The notes: a model not told the origin generated them from the letters alone. 37,061 bases of DNA from Bacillus sp. SG-1 (GCF_000181495.1 NZ_ABCF01000027.1:1-37061); one strand, 5' to 3'. Positions 12,686 through 22,485 are shown, counted from the first letter of the stretch. Numbers and translations are program-made.

Positions 12686-12959
12686 TATCCACCTTTTGTG
12701 GACAACCTTTTACAAAGGCTCTGTATAAACTATCCACAAGTTATCCACCAACTGTGGATAACGCATTTTACCAACAATAGTAATTCAGAGTGAAAACACA
12801 ATAATCATATCAGAATATCCTTGCGGTTGCAATGGCTTTTAAAGTTTATCCACAATACCTCATTCTTGTTGAAAAAACTTTTCCACAGGGTATTTATATG
12901 TGAAAAAGGTGTCAATATGTGTTGTGGATAGTTTATTTTCATGTCGAAAAATATCCACA
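12685..12959. other. oriC: oriC upstream DnaA-box cluster
   Basis: Boxes of the TTATCCACA family occur on both strands. Perfect ones are 12753-12761 (minus) and 12846-12854 (plus). Near matches are ATATCCACC 12685-12693, TGTGGACAA 12697-12705, CTATCCACA 12730-12738, TTATCCACC 12741-12749, TGTGGATAG 12923-12931 and ATATCCACA 12951-12959. This corresponds to the incA/incB region upstream of dnaA in B. subtilis, which helps orisome assembly and dnaA autoregulation. No coding potential is credible here. Confidence 0.92.
12942..12948 (+). promoter_or_regulatory. Second Spo0A-type box at oriC
   Basis: Plus strand TGTCGAA, followed after 2 nt by ATATCCACA, a near-consensus DnaA box. This mirrors the pairing of box types at 12678-12693. 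Confidence 0.5.
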
Positions 12960-13140
12960 TATAGTGTTCGGAGCGAAAATCATATTTTTTGGTCAACGAT
13001 TGTAAAATGGTTTGAAATTGTTCGGCGGCCAAAAAACATTTTTTTATTTTTAACTTATTTTCAGAAATAATTCGGGGAATTAGTGATTAATAAAAAAGAG
13101 CAGCTTTGTTATTGTAAAAGCTATTTCTATGTTTTTTAAT

Positions 13141-13243
13141 AAGGCTTTTCGTTTAGATTGTTGCTTTCGGAAGAATCCCTGCTACCGGATTTTTCCCCTG
13201 GTTACTGAACAGGGAGAGTAGCTCTTTTCTTCAAGAAAGAGCC
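13141..13243. repeat. Diverged, truncated copy A of an inverted-repeat element
   Basis: Begins with GGCTTTTCGTTTAGATTGTTGCT, close to the terminal repeat of copies B and C, and keeps the internal order TTCGGAAGAATCC, CCGGATTTTTCCC, CTGAACAGGGAG and AGTAGCTCTTTTCTTC. It ends near AAGAAAGAGCC without a recognisable right terminus. It is much more decayed than B. Confidence 0.55.
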
Positions 13244-13365
13244 TTTGATAAATAGCTGGCAGATTTGCACTCCAGGTGCGTGACTTAGCGGGGGCGATGA
13301 ACCAAAAAGCGAACACGGCCGTTCAGCGACGAACAGATTTTAGGGCTCTAGTCTTGTATTTCAAA

Positions 13366-13555
13366 CGCTGTTTTCGTATATATTGTTGCTCTCAGAAAAT
13401 CCAAAGAGCCGGATTTTTCCCTTGGAGACTAGGGCTTTTTTCTCTGAACAAGGTGAATTAGCTCTTTTCTTCTTATTTATCAGCTATTTCTGGTTAATTA
13501 AGTAAGTATTTTTTACAGTTTGTATTAAATAGCAACAAAGTTTACGAAAAGAGCC
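13366..13555. mobile_element. MITE-like inverted-repeat element, copy B (complete)
   Basis: About 190 bp bounded by imperfect terminal inverted repeats of about 25 bp: left CGCTGTTTTCGTATATATTG..., right ending CAAAGTTTACGAAAAGAGCC. The interior has a hairpin AAAATCC-AAAGAGCC-GGATTTT. The first 105 bp are nearly identical to copy C at 16464-16568. It has no transposase, so mobility, if any, would need help in trans. I saw no convincing target duplication. Confidence 0.7.
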
Positions 13556-14061
13556 ATTTCAAAAGACACAATACGCAACCATTGCTGCTTTGGTAGTTTA
13601 GATATTTTCTCTTCAGGCGGTAAGCCTAAATAAAATATGCCTTCATGAAATAGTGTTCATGATTAATTTTAAATTTCTGAGTGAGAATTAAAGAGGAAAA
13701 GACAAGATTGAGACCTAAGCGCAGTTTTATTCTGGTATAGGCAGGGAAGTTGAGGTCGAGTTTGATTCCAGATCAGATTAGGGGCAAAGAGAGGAAAGAA
13801 GCGGAAACTAAGAAACCAATCCTGCCGAGGAGTAAAAAAAATTGCCAACGCAGTACCCTCATTAATTGAACGTAAGGGTCATAATATAGAACAATACTGG
13901 AACAAATGGTTACTATCATCGGGCTGCGATTCATCAAATCGAAAAAAAGGAAGTTTACCACTCATGCAACTCATAAGGGGAGGAAGTTCAACATTCAGAA
14001 TATCACTGGTATCAAATAAAAAAATCATATTTTACCATTCCTAAATACAGGTGGAGTGGTA
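13556..14061. other. Long non-coding stretch before rpmH
   Basis: About 500 bp between repeat copy B and the rpmH promoter. A 62-codon minus-strand reading (13773-13961) and shorter ones lack ribosome sites and resemble nothing I know. Together with repeats A and B this makes the dnaA-rpmH gap about 1.6 kb. I see no gene, DnaA box or terminator in this part. Confidence 0.6.
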
Positions 14062-14090
14062 TTGACAATTTTTGTCCCTCTCTTTATAAT
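14062..14090 (+). promoter_or_regulatory. Consensus sigma-A promoter of rpmH-rnpA
   Basis: TTGACA (14062-14067), exactly 17 nt, TATAAT (14085-14090). Both hexamers match consensus perfectly. The start point would be about 50 nt before the rpmH ATG. Confidence 0.93.
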
Positions 14091-14146
14091 TGAAAAGACT
14101 GTCTATAACCTATAATTTTATCCATTCCTTTAGGGAGGTGTCATAT

Positions 14147-14281
14147 ATGAAAAGAACGTTCCAACCAAATTCTCGTAAAAGAAGCAAAAACCACGGTTTC
14201 CGTGCACGTATGAGCTCTAAAAACGGCCGTAAAGTTCTAGCTCGCCGTCGTCAAAAAGGAAGAAAAGTATTATCTGCCTAG
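14147..14281 (+). CDS. rpmH: 50S ribosomal protein L34
   Basis: 44 aa, ATG 14147 preceded by GGGAGGTG. The sequence [21 protein letters not shown]...[18 protein letters not shown] is the canonical L34, extremely basic. It is the first gene of the right arm and shares a promoter with rnpA, as in most bacteria. In-frame ATG/TTG codons upstream lie beyond the ribosome site and are not used. Confidence 0.98.
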   Translation: MKRTFQPNSRKRSKNHGFRARMSSKNGRKVLARRRQKGRKVLSA

Positions 14282-14310
14282 GCCACTGAATTTATCAGTG
14301 GTCTTTTTTC
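14282..14310 (+). terminator. Hairpin terminator/attenuator after rpmH
   Basis: GCCACTGA / TCAGTGGT stem with a short loop followed by six T, directly after the rpmH stop. As rnpA has no obvious strong promoter of its own, partial readthrough would set the L34 to RnpA ratio. Confidence 0.82.
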
Positions 14311-14453
14311 AATTATTGCAGGAAAAACTTCAGGATCTGCCCGAAGAAGGGGAATAAGATTTCTTTGCAAAGGCGGATGAGCGGAAGTATAAAACTTTCT
14401 ATAATAGAGAAAACAGATAACAGATTTACTTTTAGAAAATAGCAGGTGGGTAA

Positions 14454-14825
14454 ATGCGAAAAGAACAACGAGTCAAAAAAAATATTGAGTTTCAAGAGGT
14501 CTTCAAGAAGGGGACATCGATTGCCAACAGACAGTTTGTCGTTTACAAACTGCATAAAGAGGATCAGCAATATTTCAGAATTGGTCTTTCTGTCAGCAAG
14601 AAAATTGGAAACGCTGTCGTCCGTAATCAAATTAAACGATACATCAGACAGGTATTCCTGGAACTGAAAGATGAAGTTAAAAATAACTATGATTATGTTA
14701 TTATCGCCAGAAAACCGGCGGCCGATATGGATTTTCATGAAATCAAAAAAAGTATGATCCATGTATTGAAGAAAAGCAAAGCCTTACGAGTAAGTCAGCA
14801 AACGCAGACTGACAAAAGGAGATAG
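14454..14825 (+). CDS. rnpA: Ribonuclease P protein component
   Basis: 123 aa, ATG with GCAGGTGGG upstream. The protein partner of the RNase P ribozyme aids tRNA 5' leader removal. Typical family segments are [40 protein letters not shown] (with the RNR-like RNQIKR motif) and [11 protein letters not shown]. The C-terminus is a few residues longer and polar ([10 protein letters not shown]). It lies 172 nt after rpmH across a hairpin and 166 nt before spoIIIJ. Confidence 0.97.
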   Translation: MRKEQRVKKNIEFQEVFKKGTSIANRQFVVYKLHKEDQQYFRIGLSVSKKIGNAVVRNQIKRYIRQVFLELKDEVKNNYDYVIIARKPAADMDFHEIKKSMIHVLKKSKALRVSQQTQTDKRR

Positions 14826-14991
14826 AAAAATCGTAAGAACTTAGACAAGTTTCTACAGCATAGTAACTATAAAAAATGTTACAATATCTCTGTGTTTGCA
14901 CAAGTTCCGATGATTGAAAAACAGATGATCGGGATGATTGATGGACAAGCCAGGTTGTCCAAGATAAAAAGAATTAGGGAGGAAGCAGAGG

Positions 14992-15771
14992 GTGAAAAAA
15001 AGATTTTTAGCCGTGCTGGTTTTGATTGGGCTTGTAACAGTCTTGTCAGGCTGCATGGAATATAACCAACCGATTACAGAGGATAATACCGGTTTTTGGA
15101 ATGAATATATTGTCTATCCTCTTTCATTATTAATTATAAAAGTTTCCGAGTTTTTTGATGGAAGTTACGGATTAGGTATCATCATCGTTACATTGATTAT
15201 CCGTTTGGCGATCCTGCCATTGATGATCAAACAGACGAAAAATTCAAAAGCGATGCAGGCACTTCAGCCAGAGATGCAGAAGCTTCGTGAAAAATACAGC
15301 TCAAAAGACGCACAGACACAGCAAAAGTTGCAGCAGGAAACAATGGGGCTTTTCCAAAAGCATGGAGTTAATCCGCTGGCAGGATGTTTCCCGTTAATCG
15401 TGCAGATGCCGATTCTGATTGGTTTCTACCATGCAATCGTCCGTACTGAAGAAATCAAAAACCATACTTTCTTATGGTTTGACCTTGGACAGCCGGATCC
15501 GTTGTACCTTCTGCCGCTAATTGCTGGTGTAACAACGTTCATTCAGCAAAAAATGATGATGGCAGGAACAGCGAATCAAAATCCACAAATGGCCATGATG
15601 CTTTATATCATGCCAGTAATGATTATCATCTTTGCAATCAACTTCCCAGCAGCTCTTTCTTTATACTGGGTAGTCGGTAACATCTTCATGATCATTCAAA
15701 CGTACTTCATTAAAGGTCCGGATATCAAAGAACAGAAGGAACTTGCCAAAAATGGAGGAGCGAAAAAGTGA
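14992..15771 (+). CDS. spoIIIJ: Membrane protein insertase YidC1 (SpoIIIJ)
   Basis: 259 aa, GTG start with GGGAGG at 9 nt. An N-terminal lipoprotein signal has lipobox LSGC with Cys21. Five membrane segments follow; the groove arginine of the family is R71 in [11 protein letters not shown]. Conserved blocks include [20 protein letters not shown] and [13 protein letters not shown]. YidC family proteins insert membrane proteins with or without SecYEG; in B. subtilis SpoIIIJ is also needed for forespore signalling. It overlaps jag by 4 nt, so the two are translationally coupled. A small hairpin (GGACAA/TTGTCC, 14943-14960) lies in its leader. Confidence 0.96.
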   Translation: MKKRFLAVLVLIGLVTVLSGCMEYNQPITEDNTGFWNEYIVYPLSLLIIKVSEFFDGSYGLGIIIVTLIIRLAILPLMIKQTKNSKAMQALQPEMQKLREKYSSKDAQTQQKLQQETMGLFQKHGVNPLAGCFPLIVQMPILIGFYHAIVRTEEIKNHTFLWFDLGQPDPLYLLPLIAGVTTFIQQKMMMAGTANQNPQMAMMLYIMPVMIIIFAINFPAALSLYWVVGNIFMIIQTYFIKGPDIKEQKELAKNGGAKK

Positions 15772-16388
15772 GAGAAGTAACTGCTACTGGTCCATCGGTC
15801 GAAGAAGCAGTAGAATCCGCACTAGCTCAATTGAATATCACCAGGGAAGAAGCAGAAATTGCAGTAAAGGATGAGGGGAAAAAGGGGTTTTTTGGTCTTT
15901 TTGGATCCCGTCCTGCAACAGTTCTTGTTAAAAAGGTTATCAATCCTTTCGATGAAGTGAAGAAATACTTGGTTTCTGTCAGCAACATGATGGGAATTGA
16001 TGTTGAAGTTGAAATGAAAGTGGAAGGCCGTAATGCGGAATTTCAATTGTCAGGTGAAAAAATTGCCTTGCTGATCGGTAAGAGGGGTCAGACATTGAAT
16101 TCCCTTCAACACTTGGCTGGTCTTGTCGCCAATCGTTATTCTGATCAATTTTTAACAGTCGTTCTAGATGCTGAAAATTATCGTGAAAGAAGAAAACAAA
16201 CTCTATCGAACCTGGCAGAAAGACTTGCAGAGAAAGCGGTAAGAACCAATCGAAAAGTCTCATTGGAACCCATGCCGTCTTACGAACGTAAAGTGATTCA
16301 TTCTGCTTTGGTAAGATCGAAAAAAGTTGATACATTTTCAGAAGGCTCTGAACCAAATCGCTACATCGTCATTGCACCAAAAAGATAA
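15768..16388 (+). CDS. jag: RNA-binding protein Jag/KhpB
   Basis: 206 aa, GTG start overlapping the spoIIIJ stop (GTGA). Jag-N domain at about 1-50 ([25 protein letters not shown]), a KH domain with [15 protein letters not shown] where the GxxG loop reads GKRG, and a C-terminal R3H domain with [10 protein letters not shown]. KhpB with KhpA binds RNA and affects cell elongation and division in Firmicutes. The neighbour relation with yidC is strongly conserved. A terminator follows 11 nt after the stop. Confidence 0.95.
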   Translation: MREVTATGPSVEEAVESALAQLNITREEAEIAVKDEGKKGFFGLFGSRPATVLVKKVINPFDEVKKYLVSVSNMMGIDVEVEMKVEGRNAEFQLSGEKIALLIGKRGQTLNSLQHLAGLVANRYSDQFLTVVLDAENYRERRKQTLSNLAERLAEKAVRTNRKVSLEPMPSYERKVIHSALVRSKKVDTFSEGSEPNRYIVIAPKR

Positions 16389-16398
16389 TAGACAAACA

Positions 16399-16432
16399 CA
16401 TCCAGGTTGTTTATCCAGCCTGGATTTTTTTT
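16399..16432 (+). terminator. Terminator after jag
   Basis: Stem ATCCAGG / CCTGGAT with a 12-nt loop followed by eight T, directly after jag. It closes the rpmH-rnpA-spoIIIJ-jag unit. Confidence 0.88.
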
Positions 16433-16463
16433 GCGTAAAAACGAGTAAAGGGTGTTATCGAAA

Positions 16464-16645
16464 CGCTGTTTTCGTATATATTGTTGCTCTCGGAAAAATC
16501 CAAAGAGCCGGATTTTTCCTTTGGAGACAAGGGCTTTTTTCTCTGAACAAGGTGAATAGCTCTTTTCTTGCTACCAGCATATTTTATTTTCTGTGAATAA
16601 AGGCATATCTTATGAAATTTATATTAAATAGCAACAAAGTTTAAG
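16464..16645. mobile_element. MITE-like inverted-repeat element, copy C
   Basis: Left end CGCTGTTTTCGTATATATTG identical to copy B, then nearly identical for about 105 bp including the AAAAATCC / GGATTTTT hairpin. The right end AGCAACAAAGTTTA is kept but the last bases (AAGAACTATC) have diverged. It lies directly behind the jag terminator. Confidence 0.68.
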
Positions 16646-16673
16646 AACTATCATCTCATGAATATTTGTTCTC

Positions 16674-16820
16674 TCAATGGGCCGCTAAGCGTTTTTCTAC
16701 TTCTTCATCTAAAATTACCTTCACTCTAAATTGAATCCATACTTCCATACGATTCGGTACGTCTACTTCGGATACTATTAAAAAAGTTCGAATGTGATGG
16801 AATCGCTTCTTTATCCTCAT
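16674..16820 (-). CDS. Short open reading frame, unknown product
   Basis: 48 aa on the minus strand, ATG at 16818-16820 with GGGAG 6 nt upstream. The product starts MRIKKRFHHIRTF, continues LIVSEVDVPNRMEVW and ends DEEVEKRLAAH. The composition (charged helix at the end, hydrophobic VSEVDV/VWIQFRVKVI stretches) looks more protein-like than a chance reading, and it ends beside copy C. I do not recognise it. It may be a small gene, or the tail of a larger gene cut off during rearrangement. Confidence 0.3.
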   Translation of the reverse strand: MRIKKRFHHIRTFLIVSEVDVPNRMEVWIQFRVKVILDEEVEKRLAAH

Positions 16821-16894
16821 CTGACTCTCCCGAATGAAAAACGAATTTTTAAAAACAGACCGTCAGTCGCAGAAAGTTCAGATTCGCTTTATTG

Positions 16895-16951
16895 TTATTC
16901 ACATGTGGATAAGTTAAAATGAGAGAATAAGAAAAATGTCTTTGTGGATAA
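16895..16951. promoter_or_regulatory. DnaA-box cluster upstream of mnmE
   Basis: Three 9-mers fit TTATNCACA exactly: TTATTCACA on plus (16895-16903), directly abutting TGTGGATAA (minus box, 16904-16912), and TGTGGATAA again at 16943-16951. They lie 190-250 nt before the mnmE start and about 4 kb from dnaA. I recall a jag-trmE DnaA-binding region among the B. subtilis clusters; the function is probably DnaA titration and/or control of mnmE. Confidence 0.85.
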
Positions 16952-17142
16952 ATGATAAGCGAAACTTTTGTAACGTTGGGGATTATGATATTCTAATCAT
17001 TTAGAGGAAATAACGCCTTTTAAATAAATCATTTGATTAAATAGATATTTTGTTACCGGAATGGCTACCTTATTAAAAAAAGGCGTTCCGGATCATTTGT
17101 TGTGTTCAAAAGAAAATCAGTATACGAAAAGAGGTGAGAGAG

Positions 17143-18528
17143 ATGGAATTCGATACAATTGCAGCCATTTCTACTCCAATGGGAGAAGGTGCGATTGCCA
17201 TTGTCCGTCTGAGCGGTGACCAGGCTTTCGATATCGCAGACAAAGTGTTCAAGGGAATCAAGGGCAACTCTGTCCATGAGTTTGCTTCCCACACGATCAA
17301 TTATGGCCATATCGTCGATTCTTCCACTGGTGCAGTCGTAGAGGAAGTCATGATGTCAGTCATGAAAGGCCCAAAAACCTTCACACGTGAAGATATCATA
17401 GAAATTAATTGCCACGGCGGGTTGGTTTCCGTCAATAAAGTCTTGCAGCTGGTCTTGAAAAATGGAGCCCGTTTGGCAGAACCGGGTGAGTTCACCAAAA
17501 GAGCGTTCCTTAATGGAAGAGTAGATTTATCTCAGGCTGAAGCCGTCATGGATTTAATCAGGGCAAAAACGGACCGGGCAATGAACGTAGCCCTTAATCA
17601 GATGGAAGGAAGATTATCCAAGCTGATCCGCAAGCTCCGACAGGAAATCTTAGAAACACTGGCCCACGTGGAGGTCAATATTGACTATCCCGAATATGAC
17701 GATGTCGAAGAAATGACACACGGTGTATTGCTAGAGAAATCCAAATATGTACGGGATGAAATTGAAAAACTGCTTCGTACTTCTGAGCAGGGAAAAATTT
17801 TAAGGGAAGGTCTTTCAACGGTCATTGTCGGAAGGCCTAATGTAGGAAAGTCTTCATTGTTAAACAGCCTTGTTCATGAAAATAAGGCAATTGTGACAGA
17901 TATTCCGGGTACTACTCGTGATGTCATTGAAGAATATGTGAATGTCCGGGGAGTTCCACTCCGACTGGTTGATACGGCTGGTATAAGGGAAACGGAAGAT
18001 ATTGTGGAGAGAATCGGTGTAGAACGGTCTAGGCAAGTATTGAAAGAAGCCGATTTAATTTTGCTTGTCCTCAATTACTCAGATGAGTTCACTTATGAAG
18101 ATGAACAACTCTTCAAAGCAGTGGAGGGCATGGATGTCATTGTTATCGTCAACAAAACCGATCTTCCTCAGAAGATTGATATGGATAGAGTGAAAGAATT
18201 GGCAGCCGAACATGCCGTCGTGACGACTTCTTTATTGGAAGAACAGGGAATCGATGAACTTGAAGAAGCCATTTCTACCTTATTTTTCGCTGGATCGCTT
18301 GAAGCAGGAGATATGACGTATGTTTCAAACAGCCGCCATATTGCTTTGTTGAACCAAGCTCATGGGGCTATTGATGAGGCCATTAACGGAGTGGAAATGG
18401 GAACTCCGATTGATATTGCCCAGATCGATTTGACAAGAACATGGGAGCTGTTGGGTGAAATCATCGGTGAAAGTGTCCATGAAAGCTTGATTGATCAGCT
18501 TTTCTCTCAATTCTGTCTAGGAAAATAA
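17143..18528 (+). CDS. mnmE: tRNA modification GTPase MnmE (TrmE)
   Basis: 461 aa from ATG 17143, with GAGG 8 nt upstream; a GTG three codons earlier overlaps the ribosome site and is rejected. N-terminal tetrahydrofolate-binding domain ([22 protein letters not shown]), helical domain, and an embedded G domain with [21 protein letters not shown] and NKTD. The C-terminus ends CLGK, bearing the conserved cysteine. With MnmG it makes the 5-carboxymethylaminomethyl group on wobble U34 of several tRNAs. mnmG follows 66 nt downstream. Confidence 0.97.
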   Translation: MEFDTIAAISTPMGEGAIAIVRLSGDQAFDIADKVFKGIKGNSVHEFASHTINYGHIVDSSTGAVVEEVMMSVMKGPKTFTREDIIEINCHGGLVSVNKVLQLVLKNGARLAEPGEFTKRAFLNGRVDLSQAEAVMDLIRAKTDRAMNVALNQMEGRLSKLIRKLRQEILETLAHVEVNIDYPEYDDVEEMTHGVLLEKSKYVRDEIEKLLRTSEQGKILREGLSTVIVGRPNVGKSSLLNSLVHENKAIVTDIPGTTRDVIEEYVNVRGVPLRLVDTAGIRETEDIVERIGVERSRQVLKEADLILLVLNYSDEFTYEDEQLFKAVEGMDVIVIVNKTDLPQKIDMDRVKELAAEHAVVTTSLLEEQGIDELEEAISTLFFAGSLEAGDMTYVSNSRHIALLNQAHGAIDEAINGVEMGTPIDIAQIDLTRTWELLGEIIGESVHESLIDQLFSQFCLGK

Positions 18529-18594
18529 ATACTCAGTTATGATAAAACTTTTTCAACTATAAGAATCACCATTATTAAGGAGGAAACGAAAACG

Positions 18595-20484
18595 ATGCAA
18601 TATGAAGCAGGACAATTTGATGTCATCGTTATCGGTGCAGGTCATGCAGGCGTGGAAGCGGGATTGGCAGCTGCAAGAATGGGCGCTAAAACTTTGATGG
18701 TAACCATCAACCTCGACATGGTCGCATTTATGCCGTGTAATCCGTCAGTAGGCGGTCCGGCCAAAGGGATTGTGGTCAGGGAAATAGATGCACTTGGAGG
18801 AGAAATGGGCAGGAATATTGATAAGACCCATATCCAAATGCGTATGCTGAATACAGGAAAAGGACCTGCCGTGCGTGCACTGAGGGCACAGGCGGATAAA
18901 TTTGCATATCAGCATGAAATGAAGAAAACGATTGAAGATGAACCGAATATGACTCTTTTACAGGGAATGGTGGAAAGCCTGATCATCGAAGACGATGAAT
19001 GTAAAGGGGTGGTAACGCAAACGGGTGCAGAATACCGCGCAAAAACTGTGGTTATCACTACTGGTACATTCCTTCGCGGGGAAATCATCCTTGGAGATTT
19101 GAGATATTCAAGCGGCCCTAATAATCAGCAGCCTTCCATTAAGCTTTCAGAACATTTGCAGGAGCTTGGTTTCGATATGGTTCGCTTCAAAACAGGAACA
19201 CCGCCGCGTGTGAACAGTAAAACCATTGATTATTCGAAAACAGAAATTCAACCTGGTGATGATGTGCCACGGGCATTCAGTTATGAAACAACAAAGTATA
19301 TCACGGACCAGCTTCCATGCTGGCTTACCTATACGAACGCCGAAACACATCAGTTGATCGATGATAATTTAGGCCGTTCACCAATGTACTCAGGGATGAT
19401 CAAGGGGACCGGACCGCGTTATTGCCCTTCCATTGAGGATAAAGTCGTCCGTTTCAATGACAAACCAAGACATCAAATTTTCCTAGAACCAGAAGGGAAA
19501 AATACACAAGAAGTGTATGTGCAAGGTTTATCGACGAGTCTTCCTGAAGATGTGCAAATGAAAATACTTGCGACAATACCTGGACTTGAAAAGGCTCAGT
19601 TAATGAGAGCAGGATACGCAATTGAATATGATTCCATCGTTCCTACACAGCTATGGCCGACTTTGGAAACGAAAAAAATCAAGAACCTTTATACTGCCGG
19701 CCAGATCAATGGTACATCAGGCTATGAGGAAGCTGCCGGACAGGGCTTGATGGCAGGAATTAACGCTGCCTGCCGTGCTTTGGATAAAGAAGAAGTCATT
19801 CTAAATCGTTCGGATGCGTATATTGGCGTACTGATTGATGACCTTGTAACGAAAGGAACGAATGAGCCTTACCGCCTTCTAACTTCCCGAGCGGAATATA
19901 GGTTACTTCTCCGCCATGATAACGCTGATCTTCGTCTAACAGATATCGGTCATAAAATCGGACTGATTTCAGACGAACGGTATGAGCGCTTCCTAACAAA
20001 AAAAGCGCTTGTTGAGGAAGAAAAAGCACGTCTGCAAACGATCAGGCTGAAGCCGAATGAAGAGACACAAAACGTAATCAAGGAAGCAGGCGGGAGCGAG
20101 TTGAAAGACGGAATATTGGCTTCCGACATTCTCCGTCGCCCGGAAATGAATTACAGCCATATCAAAGCGCTGATTCCGAGAGAAGAACCTCTTACAGAGG
20201 ACATTGAAGAACAAGTGGAAATTCAAATCAAATATGAAGGCTATATTGAGAAGTCACTGCAGCAAGTCGATAAGATGAAGAAGATGGAAAACAAAAAAAT
20301 CCCAGATTTCATCGACTATGATGCCATCAATGGCTTGGCTTCTGAAGCGAGGCAAAAACTGAAAGAAGTCCGTCCTTTATCTTTGGCCCAAGCGTCAAGG
20401 ATTTCAGGAGTGAATCCTGCTGACGTTTCAATTTTACTTGTGTACATCGAACAAGGAAAAATCGCCAAGGTATCTTCGGAATAA
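18595..20484 (+). CDS. mnmG: tRNA U34 modification enzyme MnmG (GidA)
   Basis: 629 aa, ATG with AAGGAGG. FAD-binding partner of MnmE. The dinucleotide-binding motif [18 protein letters not shown] starts near residue 13; family blocks include [26 protein letters not shown] and [12 protein letters not shown], and the C-terminal MnmE-interacting helices end in [17 protein letters not shown]. Length is as expected. It is co-directional with mnmE and probably co-transcribed. Confidence 0.98.
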   Translation: MQYEAGQFDVIVIGAGHAGVEAGLAAARMGAKTLMVTINLDMVAFMPCNPSVGGPAKGIVVREIDALGGEMGRNIDKTHIQMRMLNTGKGPAVRALRAQADKFAYQHEMKKTIEDEPNMTLLQGMVESLIIEDDECKGVVTQTGAEYRAKTVVITTGTFLRGEIILGDLRYSSGPNNQQPSIKLSEHLQELGFDMVRFKTGTPPRVNSKTIDYSKTEIQPGDDVPRAFSYETTKYITDQLPCWLTYTNAETHQLIDDNLGRSPMYSGMIKGTGPRYCPSIEDKVVRFNDKPRHQIFLEPEGKNTQEVYVQGLSTSLPEDVQMKILATIPGLEKAQLMRAGYAIEYDSIVPTQLWPTLETKKIKNLYTAGQINGTSGYEEAAGQGLMAGINAACRALDKEEVILNRSDAYIGVLIDDLVTKGTNEPYRLLTSRAEYRLLLRHDNADLRLTDIGHKIGLISDERYERFLTKKALVEEEKARLQTIRLKPNEETQNVIKEAGGSELKDGILASDILRRPEMNYSHIKALIPREEPLTEDIEEQVEIQIKYEGYIEKSLQQVDKMKKMENKKIPDFIDYDAINGLASEARQKLKEVRPLSLAQASRISGVNPADVSILLVYIEQGKIAKVSSE

Positions 20485-20522
20485 TACAAGATTATTATCA
20501 GGCTCATGTTCTATTCTGTGGT

Positions 20523-20595
20523 TAGGGTTGGTGGTTAGAAAAGTGCTCTTTATTTCCAATACGGGAGCCGCCCATTGGAAATTAACCCAACCCTA
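20523..20595 (+). other. Nested two-stem leader before rsmG
   Basis: Outer perfect 9-bp stem TAGGGTTGG (20523-20531) with CCAACCCTA (20587-20595). Inside it is a perfect 9-bp stem ATTTCCAAT (20552-20560) with ATTGGAAAT (20574-20582) and a GC-rich 13-nt loop. It ends 30 nt before the rsmG ATG, has no T-tract, and so looks like a structured 5' leader or a palindromic repeat rather than a terminator. Confidence 0.6.
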
Positions 20596-20625
20596 TCAAT
20601 AGAGCTCCAAGGAAGGATTGTAGCA

Positions 20626-21342
20626 ATGAATATTACCCAGTTTACAGAGAAGTTGAGCGAAAAAGGCATCAATCTGACGTCAAAGCAGTTGGCTCAGTTT
20701 GCGGAATACTATGAGACACTTGTCGAATGGAACAATAAAATGAATTTAACGGCAATCACGGATAAAGAAGAAGTGTATTTGAAGCACTTTTATGATTCAA
20801 TAACAGCTGCCTTTTACCTGGACTTTAACCGGGAAATCCGTGTATGCGATGTAGGAGCAGGTGCTGGTTTTCCGAGTATTCCCCTGAAAATTTGTTTCCC
20901 GCAAATTGAGGTAAGCATAGTCGATTCCTTGAATAAGCGGATTACATTCTTGAACCACCTTTCAGATAAGTTAGGCCTGGAAGGTACTCACTTTTATCAC
21001 GACCGTGCCGAGACATTTGCCCGTAACCCGGAACATCGTGAACAATATGACCTTGTGACTGCAAGGGCTGTGGCCAGAATGTCTGTTTTAAGCGAATTAT
21101 GTCTTCCATTAGTGAAGAATAACGGTACCTTTGCTGCGATGAAGGCAGCCAGTGCCTCAGACGAAATGAATGTCGCGAAGAAAGCCATCACGACATTAGG
21201 AGGAAAACTGAAAGAAGTTCATTCTTTCCAGCTTCCTCTTGAAGAAAGCGAACGAAACATCATAGTTATTCAGAAAGAGAAGCCGACACCTAAGAAGTAT
21301 CCACGGAAACCGGGAACACCAAATAAGCTTCCATTAGAGTAA
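20626..21342 (+). CDS. rsmG: 16S rRNA (guanine527-N7)-methyltransferase RsmG (GidB)
   Basis: 238 aa from ATG 20626 with AAGGAAGGA upstream; an in-frame upstream reading from 20575 runs through the structured leader and is rejected. Rossmann-fold methyltransferase with the AdoMet-binding motif [17 protein letters not shown] and family segments [11 protein letters not shown] and VTARAVARM. Ends with the basic tail [14 protein letters not shown], as in B. subtilis. It methylates G527 in 16S rRNA; loss gives low-level streptomycin resistance in many bacteria. It follows mnmG by 141 nt. Confidence 0.97.
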   Translation: MNITQFTEKLSEKGINLTSKQLAQFAEYYETLVEWNNKMNLTAITDKEEVYLKHFYDSITAAFYLDFNREIRVCDVGAGAGFPSIPLKICFPQIEVSIVDSLNKRITFLNHLSDKLGLEGTHFYHDRAETFARNPEHREQYDLVTARAVARMSVLSELCLPLVKNNGTFAAMKAASASDEMNVAKKAITTLGGKLKEVHSFQLPLEESERNIIVIQKEKPTPKKYPRKPGTPNKLPLE

Positions 21343-21615
21343 CTGTTTAAAAGCTATATGCAGCAACCGGTTCCTGTCATTGCTTTGATTTGAACATCAG
21401 GACAAGTTATTGTTTGATTATGAGCTTGCTCTTCAAATGATAATAATAATCTATTTTGTTTTAGTTAATTGGAGTCGGCTGCCTGCAGCACAAACCATCA
21501 TACTAAGCGAAAATAGTGTCGATTAATATGTATGAAAATGTCAAAGTGATTGCAGGAACTTGTCATATGATAGAGAATAGTAAATAAGGGAGTTCCTTAA
21601 AGGTGGTGTAGGAAG

Positions 21616-22485
21616 ATGAAGCATCCTTTCTCTCGTTTTTTTGGCATAGGGGAAAAAGATCAGGAGAATGATCAGGAATTGGAAAGCGTTGTCAATGACA
21701 CAAGTGACAGAGATGAAGTGAAAAATATCCCCATTTCTCAAATTGTGCCAAACCGATTCCAGCCAAGAACTATCTTTAACGAAGAGAAGATTGAAGAACT
21801 ATCTAGAACAATTCATACTCATGGAATCATCCAGCCGATCGTCCTGCGTGAAAGTGGAGAGAACCAGTATGAGATCATTGCAGGGGAGCGCCGTTTCCGG
21901 GCAGTTTCATTGCTTGGATGGGAAACCGTACCTGCAATCATTAAAAATTTGACAGATACAGAAACAGCTTCTGTTGCATTGATAGAGAACCTGCAAAGGG
22001 AAGAGCTATCGCCGATTGAAGAGGCCGTCGCTTACGGAAAGCTGCTTGAACTTCATAATCTAACGCAAGAAGCACTGGCACAGCGGCTGGGCAAAGGGCA
22101 ATCGACTGTGGCCAACAAGCTTCGGCTATTAAAGCTGCCTGAAGAAGTACAGGAAGCGATTCTAGCCAAGCAGATCACGGAAAGACATGCAAGAGCCCTC
22201 ATCCCCTTGAAGAAACCAGAAAAACAAGTGGCCTTGCTTCAGGAAGTCATAGAGAAAAACCTGAATGTTAAACAAACAGAAGATCGAGTAGATAAAATGC
22301 TCTCTGAAGGTGAGGAAAAACCGAAACCGAAACGCAGGGCCTTCAGTAAAGATATGCGGATAGCAGTGAATACCATCCGCCAGTCCCTGTCCATGGTTTC
22401 TGACAGCGGAATCAACCTGGATTCCGAAGAAGAAGAACATGAAGAATACTATCAGTTTACGATTCGCATCCCTAAGAAAAAGTAA
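21616..22485 (+). CDS. noc: Nucleoid occlusion protein Noc
   Basis: 289 aa, ATG with AAAGGTGGTG upstream. ParB paralogue. The N-terminus [14 protein letters not shown] matches the short amphipathic membrane-targeting helix of Noc, not of Spo0J. The CTP-binding ParB domain has [12 protein letters not shown] preceded by the IAG motif, then [19 protein letters not shown], and the helix-turn-helix is [21 protein letters not shown]. Noc binds its own chromosomal sites and keeps the division machinery off the nucleoid. Position after rsmG and before soj is conserved. The 273-bp rsmG-noc gap presumably holds its promoter, which is not clear. Confidence 0.96.
   Translation: MKHPFSRFFGIGEKDQENDQELESVVNDTSDRDEVKNIPISQIVPNRFQPRTIFNEEKIEELSRTIHTHGIIQPIVLRESGENQYEIIAGERRFRAVSLLGWETVPAIIKNLTDTETASVALIENLQREELSPIEEAVAYGKLLELHNLTQEALAQRLGKGQSTVANKLRLLKLPEEVQEAILAKQITERHARALIPLKKPEKQVALLQEVIEKNLNVKQTEDRVDKMLSEGEEKPKPKRRAFSKDMRIAVNTIRQSLSMVSDSGINLDSEEEEHEEYYQFTIRIPKKK

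Noticed and set aside
12805..13032. 75-codon minus-strand reading upstream of dnaA
   Set aside because: It runs through several DnaA boxes and a Spo0A box, has no ribosome site, and resembles no protein; it is origin DNA.
13773..13961. 62-codon minus-strand reading with hydrophobic residues
   Set aside because: GTG start without ribosome site, low-complexity hydrophobic product, overlapping equally long random frames; no support as a gene.
14943..14960. GGACAA/TTGTCC hairpin before spoIIIJ
   Set aside because: Only 6 bp, no T-tract and no known regulator; too short to call a regulatory element.
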